This document shows positions 53,941-61,409 of a stretch of 64,000 nt of DNA, in pieces. Position 1 is the stretch's first letter. Each line of letters begins with the position of its first letter. The DNA comes from Paenibacillus sp. YYML68 (GTDB lineage Bacteria > Bacillota > Bacilli > Paenibacillales > NBRC-103111), in the NCBI RefSeq assembly GCF_027923405.1, contig NZ_BQYI01000001.1, positions 3,016,501 through 3,080,500 on the forward strand, in the 5' to 3' direction. Under the pieces are notes generated by a model. It did not search any database and was not told the DNA's origin. It saw only the letters and a list, made by a program, of their open reading frames with translations. The position numbers and the translations under genes were made by a program.

Positions 53941-54981
53941 CTACAACACTTTTTTAAATGCTTCAATTGATTTAATAATGCTGTCCATGTCCTTCTTTGT
54001 CTCTTCATCCATATTAATTAATGCGGCAATTGGAATTCTGCTTATGTTGTTTTTTATACTTTTTAGATTTTTCCTGAATCCTTCTGTAGTAAGATAATTA
54101 CTTCTGTCTAACGCTTCTTCTATATTTTTAGAGTTCTCCATTATATTTAGCGCTTCATTATCCAGTATTATTTTACTTAAGTCTCTAATTTGATCGCGTT
54201 TCGATAGAATTACTTTTCCTAGTTCATCTCGCGAAATCCAGCCGAAAAAACGCTTTAGATTAACTATATTCGTAAAAGTAATAAGACTTTCATTCCAACC
54301 TAACCATTCCCTCAAATTTGGCCGGCTCATGAGCTCATGAAAGAGTGCCGCCATACCTGTATGAAAATTATCACCAAATTCATCATCCGATTTATATATA
54401 TTCATAGCAATAAAGGAATTCAACTTACGCTTTACTTCTTGACGGGAAATACCCAACCTGTTAGATATCTCTTGCTGGTCCATATTAAAATGACTATGAA
54501 GATTCATAATTAACTCAGCTTGTTCAAAATCACTCCAAGGTTTAATTCCACTCACGTGACGTAATCCCATCAGAAGCAAATAAGACTCTTCGTCTAAGTC
54601 ATCATAAAGAACCACTTCAATTTCGGAAAAGTCCTCCTCAGAGATTTTCCCAATATCATAACCTTGCTCTAAGTCATTTTTTAATGATTTAAGTGTGGCT
54701 ACTCGACGATTTCCTTCGATAACAACATACCCGTTTTTTTCTCCTGGTACTTTCTTGACAAGAATGTTATCAATTTTCAAATAACCATTGGTTTTAAAAC
54801 TGTCTATAAGATCTCGAATGTTTTCTCTGTTATCTCCGCAAATCATATCCAATACTCGCTTTTGAACTAATGGATTAGTTACTTTATCTTCACTTATTGG
54901 TGAATATCTTGCATGACTATGCAATCGATAATTATTTGGATCGAGAAAAAGGTTATCTAAGGATGCCCTAATATTTTGCAC
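53941..54981 (-). CDS. ParB/Srx-domain protein with HTH
   Basis: 346 residues. N-terminal ParB-like domain with GYLKIDNILVKKVPG and VIEGNRRVATLKSLK (~88-102; the GxRRxxA nucleotide-binding pattern of ParB CTPases). This is followed by a linker and a helix-turn-helix MDQQEISNRLGISRQEVKRK (~167-186) in the position of the ParB DNA-binding domain. The C-terminal ~150 residues are unfamiliar and charged. Start GTG 54981 with GGAGGG six bases upstream. It is far from an origin and lacks a ParA partner, so chromosome partition is unlikely. Paired with a nuclease it may recognise DNA for defence. Confidence 0.75.
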   Translation of the reverse strand: MQNIRASLDNLFLDPNNYRLHSHARYSPISEDKVTNPLVQKRVLDMICGDNRENIRDLIDSFKTNGYLKIDNILVKKVPGEKNGYVVIEGNRRVATLKSLKNDLEQGYDIGKISEEDFSEIEVVLYDDLDEESYLLLMGLRHVSGIKPWSDFEQAELIMNLHSHFNMDQQEISNRLGISRQEVKRKLNSFIAMNIYKSDDEFGDNFHTGMAALFHELMSRPNLREWLGWNESLITFTNIVNLKRFFGWISRDELGKVILSKRDQIRDLSKIILDNEALNIMENSKNIEEALDRSNYLTTEGFRKNLKSIKNNISRIPIAALINMDEETKKDMDSIIKSIEAFKKVL

Positions 54982-55510
54982 TATTATCCCTCCTACGAAG
55001 TGGCTCTATATTATTAATTATAACAGATTTTGACATACATATTCATAGAATGAGATTGTATTTAAAACCTAGAGACTTACTTTATTCCATGCCTGTTGAT
55101 TCATCGCTAAATCGCAGAAAAAGAGCCGTCTATCCAATTAAATGTTTGTACTCATACAAACAATCAGGAAGGTGACGACTACATATAAAATTCTAACACG
55201 ATTCTCCACATTCTACAAACGCTTCTTGCGATTGAAGAAGTTGATCACATTGTCAAAGCAAGCGATGATATCGGTTATGCCTGAAAGTTCACCGCATATC
55301 CTCCGATTCAGTATTGGTGCGCCGTTACGAGTGAAGAATGATTAGGATATCGATCTATCGTTAAGCGTATCGTCTGTGGGGTTAAACACCCAAACAGCCG
55401 AAGCGCCCGCTGCAAGCAGCGAGGCGCTTTGGCTGTTGATATAGTAGGCCGCTGACAACGGCCTGACAAACATAGAAGTATGCCTTCAATCGACCCGCAC
55501 CAAGCGAGGC
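54982..55510. other. Intergenic region upstream of the ParB-domain gene
   Basis: AT-rich to 55150, then more mixed. No intact gene. On the plus strand around 55190-55340 two short stretches look like gene remnants (NTILHILQTLLAIEEVDHIV, then KFTAYPPIQYWCAVTSEE) but contain stops. The ATPase terminator lies at 55393-55437. Confidence 0.45.
55393..55437 (-). terminator. Terminator of the calcium ATPase gene
   Basis: AACAGCC.AAAGCGCC and GGCGCTT.GGCTGTT arms with an inner CGCTG/CAGCG, then TGGGTGTTT on the minus strand. Confidence 0.75.
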
Positions 55511-58291
55511 TTAGCGCGTCACAGGCTTCATCGGCTTCGAGCCGCCGCCCACGATCCGGTTGCGCTTGCGGCCGGACGTGCTGAGCAGGCTGCCGATTCC
55601 GAGCAGGAACGTCGGAATTCCAGCGAAGCCGAGCACGAGCAGCCAGTCGGACAGATCGAGCGGCACCGTCTTGAAGATCGGCTGCAGCGCGTCGACGTAC
55701 AGTACCGGGAACATTAGCAGCAGCGACGACACGACCGCCAGCACGAGCCAGACGTTCTGGAACGGGTTGCGGTGGAAGATCGAGCGCGAGCTGCGGCAGT
55801 CGAACACGTGGATCAGCTGCGCCATGACGAGCGTGACGAACGCGACCGTCTGCGCCTTCATGAGCGCATTCGCGCTATCGCCTGCCTGCTGCAGAGCGAT
55901 CCAGAACGCTGCAAGCGTACATAGGCCGATCAGAATGCCGCGGCTGATGATCTTCCAGCCGAGACGGCGGGCGAAGATGTTCTCACGGGCAGAGCGAGGC
56001 TTCTGCTGCATCAGATCCTTCTCCGCCTGGTCGACGCCGAGCGCCATCGCTGGCAAGCCATCCGTTACGAGGTTAACCCATAGAATCTGGATCGGCACGA
56101 GCGGCAGCGGCAGACCGGCCATCATCGCGAGGAACATCGTCATAATTTCCCCGACGTTCGAGGCGAGCAGGTAGCGGATAAACTTGCGGATATTCTCGTA
56201 GATGCCCCGGCCTTCCTCGATCGCTGCGACGATTGTCGCGAAATTATCGTCGGACAGAACGAGCGAGGACGCCTCCTTGGACACGTCCGTGCCGCTGATG
56301 CCCATGGCGATACCGATGTCCGCCGCCTTGATCGCAGGTGCATCGTTGACACCGTCGCCGGTCATCGCGACCGTGTGCCCCTTGCGCTGCAGCGACTTGA
56401 CGATGCGCAGCTTATGCTCAGGCGACACGCGGGCGTATACGTAGACGTTGTCGACGACACGATCCAGCTCCTCGTCGCCCATCGCCGCGAGCTGCTGGCC
56501 GTTGAGCGTCTGGCCGCCCTGCGGCATAATGCCGAGCTGGCCAGCAATGGCCTCGGCGGTCGACTGATGGTCGCCGGTAATCATGACTGTCTTAATGCCG
56601 GCGCGGCGGCACTTCAAGATCGCGTCGCGCACCTCGCGGCGCGGCGGGTCGATCATGCCGGCAAGACCGACGAACACGAGCTGGTCCTCGACTCCGTTCT
56701 CATCGTGCGGCTGCTCGGACGCCTTGATGTCGCGGTAGGCGATTCCGAGGACGCGCAACGCATTTTTGGCCATACCTTCGGCCCCTGCCTGTACCTTCGC
56801 CTTCAATGAAGCGGTGAACGGAATAACCTTGTTGTCCCACAGCACGTACGAGCAGCGCTGGATCAACAGATCGGGCGCCCCCTTCGTGCACGCCATCCGT
56901 CCGCCCTGATGCTCGACGATGACCGACATCCGCTTCCGATCGGAATCGAACGGCAGCTCCAGCGTACGGCGGTACAGACTGCCGAGCGACTGCGAGGTCA
57001 GCCCGGCCTTCGCGCCAAGCACGATGAGCGCCCCCTCAGTCGGGTCGCCTTTAATGGAATAGACCGCTGCTGCGTCCTTTTTCCCCTTACCCTCGGGTAC
57101 AGACTCATGCAGACTCGCGTTGTTGCACAGCACCCCGATCTGCAGCATGCGGCGCAGCATCTGGTTGTTGCGTAGATCGACAGGCTTGCCATTGTGTACG
57201 ATGGCTCCGTTCGGCTCGTAGCCGTCACCCGTCACCTCTAGCACGTCGCCGCCGAGCCACAGGTGCGTCACGGTCATCTTGTTCTGCGTCAGCGTGCCTG
57301 TCTTGTCCGAGCAGATGACCGAGGCGCAGCCGAGCGTCTCGACCGAGGGCAGCTTGCGCACGATCGCCTTGCGCTGAATCATCCGCTGCACGCCGAGGGC
57401 GAGCGCGATCGTGACGATGGCGGGAAGCCCTTCCGGAATGGCCGCGACCGCAAGGCTGACGCCTGCAAGGAACATCGCGTATGGCGGCTGTCCGTGCAGA
57501 ATACCGGCCACCACGACGAGCACGGTGAGGGCGATGGCGACGATAATGAGAATTTTGCCGAGCTGCTCCAGACGGTGCTGCAGCGGTGTCTCCATCGAAT
57601 CGGTGTTCTGAATGAGGTCTGCGATCTTACCCATCTCGGTCTGCATGCCCGTGCGCACCACGACAGCCTTCGCCGTGCCGCGCGTCATCATCGTGCCCAT
57701 GAAGCCGAGGTTGCGCTGGTCGCCGAGCGGGATGTCGTCCTGCTCCAGCACGGACGTATGCTTGGCGACTGGAACGGACTCCCCGGTGAGCGCCGACTCC
57801 TCGGCATACGCACCCGCCGTCTCGATGAACCGCACGTCCGCGGGCAGCCTGTCCCCGCTCTCTAGCAGCACAATATCGCCCGGCACGAGCTCCCGCGCAG
57901 GGACGAGCTCGACCTTCCCCTCGCGCAGCACCTTCGCGTTCGGCGCAGACAGCTCCTTCAGCGCACGCAGCGAGCGCTCAGCGCGGAACTCCTGCAGGAA
58001 GCCGAGAATGCCGTTCATGAGGATGATGGCAATAATGGTGACCGCATCCAAATATTCGCCCAGTAAGCCGGAGATCAGGGTCGCCCCCATCAGCACCAGC
58101 ACCATGAAGTCCTTGAATTGGTTCAAAAACAGCGTCAGCGGCGAAACGCTCTGCCCTTCGGCCAGCTCGTTCTTGCCGTGCGAGGCAAGTCGCTTGTCCG
58201 CCTCCTCCCAGCTCAGCCCTTGCGAGGGCTCGGTTCCCGACGATTGCAGGATCTCCTCCGGCGTCCATTGATACCATGGTTTCTGACTCAT
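55511..58291 (-). CDS. P-type Ca2+-transporting ATPase (P2A, YloB-like)
   Basis: 926 residues. Actuator TGES (EESALTGESVPV), Ca-site helix AIPEGLPA, phosphorylation site DKTGTLTQNKMT, nucleotide domain, and hinge MTGDGVNDAPAIKAADIG. About ten membrane helices. It exports Ca2+ from the cytoplasm; in B. subtilis YloB supplies calcium handling in vegetative cells and spores. ATG 58291 is ten bases after GGAGG. Divergent from rqcH, as in B. subtilis yloA/yloB order. Confidence 0.95.
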   Translation of the reverse strand: MSQKPWYQWTPEEILQSSGTEPSQGLSWEEADKRLASHGKNELAEGQSVSPLTLFLNQFKDFMVLVLMGATLISGLLGEYLDAVTIIAIILMNGILGFLQEFRAERSLRALKELSAPNAKVLREGKVELVPARELVPGDIVLLESGDRLPADVRFIETAGAYAEESALTGESVPVAKHTSVLEQDDIPLGDQRNLGFMGTMMTRGTAKAVVVRTGMQTEMGKIADLIQNTDSMETPLQHRLEQLGKILIIVAIALTVLVVVAGILHGQPPYAMFLAGVSLAVAAIPEGLPAIVTIALALGVQRMIQRKAIVRKLPSVETLGCASVICSDKTGTLTQNKMTVTHLWLGGDVLEVTGDGYEPNGAIVHNGKPVDLRNNQMLRRMLQIGVLCNNASLHESVPEGKGKKDAAAVYSIKGDPTEGALIVLGAKAGLTSQSLGSLYRRTLELPFDSDRKRMSVIVEHQGGRMACTKGAPDLLIQRCSYVLWDNKVIPFTASLKAKVQAGAEGMAKNALRVLGIAYRDIKASEQPHDENGVEDQLVFVGLAGMIDPPRREVRDAILKCRRAGIKTVMITGDHQSTAEAIAGQLGIMPQGGQTLNGQQLAAMGDEELDRVVDNVYVYARVSPEHKLRIVKSLQRKGHTVAMTGDGVNDAPAIKAADIGIAMGISGTDVSKEASSLVLSDDNFATIVAAIEEGRGIYENIRKFIRYLLASNVGEIMTMFLAMMAGLPLPLVPIQILWVNLVTDGLPAMALGVDQAEKDLMQQKPRSARENIFARRLGWKIISRGILIGLCTLAAFWIALQQAGDSANALMKAQTVAFVTLVMAQLIHVFDCRSSRSIFHRNPFQNVWLVLAVVSSLLLMFPVLYVDALQPIFKTVPLDLSDWLLVLGFAGIPTFLLGIGSLLSTSGRKRNRIVGGGSKPMKPVTR

Positions 58292-58464
58292 CTGCTCATT
58301 CCCTCCCATAAGGTTGTCTAGGCTAAATGTATTCAGACAAGCCGGGAATTAGCACGATTTTCCGGTACGGGCAAGGCGCGCTTAAAATTTGGGCGAAAAT
58401 ATGGCATGATAGAGGTTAGCACTTCAAAATAAGGTCATACGCAAGAAATGGAGCTGTTATCCCT

Positions 58465-60261
58465 ATGTCACTAGACGGTCTTGTCCTACACGGTCTGGTC
58501 CGCGAGCTGCAAGCGCTCGTGCCCGGCCGCATTAATAAAATCCAGATGCCCTCGGGGAACGATATCGTGCTGCAAATGCGCGCTGGGGGGAAGAACGAGA
58601 AGCTGATTCTGTCGGCCAGCCCGACGTATCCACGCGTTCACCTGACGAGCGAAAGCTTCGTCAACCCGCTCGACGCGCCGATGTTCTGTATGCTGCTGCG
58701 CAAGCATTGCGAGGGCGGCATTCTTGAGGCGGTCGAGCAGCTCGGCTTCGAGCGCATCATCAAGCTATCGATTCGCCAGCGCGACGAGCTCGGCGATCTG
58801 AGCCTGAAGACGATCATCATCGAGATCATGGGCCGCCACAGCAACATCATTCTGCTCGATCCGGCGACAGGCACGATCATCGATGGCATTCATCACGTCA
58901 CGCCTGCGATTAGCAGCTACCGCGTCATTATGCCCGGCGTCCGCTACGTCGCCCCGCCGGAGCAGCATAAGCAGGCACCGCTTCCGATGGACGAGCACCT
59001 GTTCGCTCGTCTGCTCGGCGAGGCCGCTACGGCGCTGCGTGGCGAGGAGCGCCCGAGCGAGGGCGCGAGGCTGTGGGAGCAGGCGCTCGTCGCCAGCCTC
59101 AGCGGCGTCAGTCCGCTCGCCGCCCGCGAGCTCGTGCACCGCGCCTTCGGCAGCGCGAGCGAGGCGTCTGTGCTGCTGTCGTCGGATGCAGAGGCAGCGG
59201 CCCGACTGTGGCCGCCGTTCCACGCGCTGCAGCAGCAGCTGGAGCAGAGCGGGCTGTCTCCGGTGATCGTCGAGCAGCCGTCGGGTAAGAGCTTCTTCCA
59301 CATCATGGAGCTCACGCATGTGGCAGGAGAGTCGCGCACGTTCCCGTCGGTCAGCGCCTGCCTGGAGGCGTACTACAGCGATAAGGCGGAGCGCGACACG
59401 GTGAAGCAGCGGGTCAGCGACCTGATCCGCCTGCTCACGAACGAGAGAACGAAGAATGTGAAGAAGCTCGAGAAGCTGAACGAGACGATGCGCGATGCCG
59501 AGCAGGCAGACCGCTTCCGTATTCTCGGCGAGCTGCTCACCGCCTCGATGCACCAGATGACCCGAGGCGACCGGAGCATCGACGTCATCAACTACTATGA
59601 CGAGGAGCAGCGTACAGTCACGATCGAGCTCGACCCGCTGCTCACGCCATCGGAGAACGCGCAGCGCTACTTCAAGAAATATACGAAGAGCAAGAACAGC
59701 CTTATCGCGGTGCAGGAGCAGCTGCTGCAGGCCGGCAAGGAGATCGAGTATCTCGATACGGTGCTGCAGCAGCTGACCTCGGCGAGCATGGCCGACATCG
59801 CGGAAATACGCGACGAGCTGACCCAGCAAGGCTACCTGCGCAACCGGGGCAAGAAGGATAAGCGTAAGAAGCCGAACCAGAAGCCAACGCTCGTCTGCTT
59901 CACCTCCAGCGAAGGCATCCCGATCTACGTCGGCAAGAATAATACGCAGAACGAATATTTGACGAACCGACTCGCCCAGTCGAGCGATACGTGGCTGCAT
60001 ACGAAGGACATCCCAGGCTCCCATGTCGTCATCCGCAGCCCCCAGTTCGGCGACGCCACCTTGCTCGAAGCGGCAAGGCTCGCTGCCTTCTACAGTCAAG
60101 CGAAGGAGTCTAGCCAGGTGCCAGTCGACTACACGCTCATCAAGCACGTGCGCAAGCCGAGCGGCGCGAAGCCGGGCTTCGTCATCTATGATCATCAGAA
60201 GACGCTGTTCGTCACGCCGGATGCGGAGCTTGTTAAGCAGCTGCCTTCATCGGTCAAGTGA
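58465..60261 (+). CDS. rqcH: Rqc2 homologue RqcH (NFACT family)
   Basis: 598 residues. NFACT-N domain (MSLDGLVLHGLVRELQALVP, GRINKIQMP), central coiled coil (~300-450, EKLNETMRDAEQADRFRILG) and C-terminal NFACT-R domain with TWLHTKDIPGSHVVIRS. RqcH adds alanine tails to nascent chains on stalled 50S subunits. ATG 58465 is ten bases after TGGAG. The only plus-strand gene in this part. Confidence 0.95.
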   Translation: MSLDGLVLHGLVRELQALVPGRINKIQMPSGNDIVLQMRAGGKNEKLILSASPTYPRVHLTSESFVNPLDAPMFCMLLRKHCEGGILEAVEQLGFERIIKLSIRQRDELGDLSLKTIIIEIMGRHSNIILLDPATGTIIDGIHHVTPAISSYRVIMPGVRYVAPPEQHKQAPLPMDEHLFARLLGEAATALRGEERPSEGARLWEQALVASLSGVSPLAARELVHRAFGSASEASVLLSSDAEAAARLWPPFHALQQQLEQSGLSPVIVEQPSGKSFFHIMELTHVAGESRTFPSVSACLEAYYSDKAERDTVKQRVSDLIRLLTNERTKNVKKLEKLNETMRDAEQADRFRILGELLTASMHQMTRGDRSIDVINYYDEEQRTVTIELDPLLTPSENAQRYFKKYTKSKNSLIAVQEQLLQAGKEIEYLDTVLQQLTSASMADIAEIRDELTQQGYLRNRGKKDKRKKPNQKPTLVCFTSSEGIPIYVGKNNTQNEYLTNRLAQSSDTWLHTKDIPGSHVVIRSPQFGDATLLEAARLAAFYSQAKESSQVPVDYTLIKHVRKPSGAKPGFVIYDHQKTLFVTPDAELVKQLPSSVK

Positions 60262-60283
60262 TCGCAAGTAAGCAACACGAAGC

Positions 60284-60311
60284 AGCCCCCGGCCTAATGA
60301 GGCTGGGGGCT
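60284..60311. terminator. Hairpin after rqcH
   Basis: AGCCCCCGGCC-TAATGA-GGCTGGGGGCT, very stable but without a T tract; it lies between the converging rqcH and MerR-type genes. Confidence 0.55.
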
Positions 60312-60340
60312 ACTCGTAATACGAACGCAAAGCTATGAAG

Positions 60341-61330
60341 CTACCCCGTACCGAGCAAGCTCTTCATCTTCTTCACCGCGGTCTGTGCGTCCCCTTGTAC
60401 GAGATGCACCCGCTCCGTGCCCGTCATAGCCGCATCGCTCGTAACTATCCGTCCTCCGATAAATACACGTGTAGACAGCCGAAGCTCGGCAATACGACGG
60501 TCCAGCAAGTGGAAGAAAGGCTGCGACGCTTGCAGCAAGCTTTCCGAGGAAGAGCCGAAAGCGAACGCGGCCGGCTTCATCTGCTCCAGACAGTCCAGAA
60601 TCCCCTTCTCCGAAGGCGCAGCGCCCAGATATACGATCTGGAAGCCCTCCTGAAGCATGAAATAGCCGAAAAACAAAACGCCGAGCTCATGCCGTTCCCC
60701 GGGCGCACAGGACGTCACAATGAGCGGATGGTCCGCGGTGCGGTGGTACAAGTTTTTGAGCGCGAGCAGCCGTTCCCGGATGAAGTGACTGCCAAAGTGC
60801 TCCTGATACTCCGAGATTTCACCCCGCTCCCATCGGTCGCCCAGCTCAACCAGCACCGGCTGAAGCACCTGCAGCAGGACGAAATCCATGTGATGCAGCG
60901 CCAGCAGCTGATCAAAAAAACGCTGAGCCCCGATCTGATCGAGCCGCAAAAAAAGCTGCAGCAGCGTATCGCGATACTCCGACGCCTCACCCGTCGGCAC
61001 CGCCGACACCCGTTGATAGCTGTCATGCGCACGCTGTACTTCGTCTGCCTGCGCCCCCCCTGGACCTGGAACTCCGCCCTGAGGCTCCGAATCCAGCTCA
61101 GCGCTTACGAGCTTCAGCTCGTCTACGGCCAAGCCGATCGGCATCCCTTCATCGACCTTGCGCTTCAGCCGCAGCAGCGTATCGATGTCACGATTCGTGT
61201 AACCGCGATACCCGTTCGGAAAGCGAGAAGGCGCTACGGCCTCGTAGCGCTCTTCCCATTTGCGGATCAGCTGTGTCGACATGCCCGTGCGCATGGACAC
61301 CTCTTTAATTGTATATAAACGCTCGTTCAT
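60341..61330 (-). CDS. CarH/LitR-type MerR regulator with B12-binding domain
   Basis: 329 residues. MerR-type winged helix ~5-72 (YTIKEVSMRTGMSTQLIRKW). A four-helix region carries W-x9-EH exactly (Trp167, Glu177-His178), the signature of CarH photoreceptors. A B12-binding Rossmann domain carries ExHxxG (His214) in place of DxHxxG. In the family, adenosylcobalamin holds a DNA-bound tetramer that falls apart in light. Start ATG 61330 after GGGGG. Its own promoter carries three 11-bp direct repeats, so it probably represses itself. Pathways under its control are not visible here. Confidence 0.85.
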   Translation of the reverse strand: MNERLYTIKEVSMRTGMSTQLIRKWEERYEAVAPSRFPNGYRGYTNRDIDTLLRLKRKVDEGMPIGLAVDELKLVSAELDSEPQGGVPGPGGAQADEVQRAHDSYQRVSAVPTGEASEYRDTLLQLFLRLDQIGAQRFFDQLLALHHMDFVLLQVLQPVLVELGDRWERGEISEYQEHFGSHFIRERLLALKNLYHRTADHPLIVTSCAPGERHELGVLFFGYFMLQEGFQIVYLGAAPSEKGILDCLEQMKPAAFAFGSSSESLLQASQPFFHLLDRRIAELRLSTRVFIGGRIVTSDAAMTGTERVHLVQGDAQTAVKKMKSLLGTG

Positions 61331-61365
61331 CTCGTAACCCCCGAAGCCTTCCATTCATGAGCCTT

Positions 61366-61403
61366 ATTATAAACCATTTACAAAGCTTATACAAGACTCA
61401 TAC
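61366..61403 (-). promoter_or_regulatory. Promoter with three 11-bp direct repeats (candidate CarH operator)
   Basis: TTGTAT (61389-61394), 17 bases, TATAAT (61366-61371). Contiguous repeats GTATGAGTCTT, GTATAAGCTTT and GTAAATGGTTT (61371-61403, minus strand) cover the -35 and spacer. 11-bp direct repeats are the known form of CarH operators. Confidence 0.65.
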
Positions 61404-61409
61404 ATAAAC

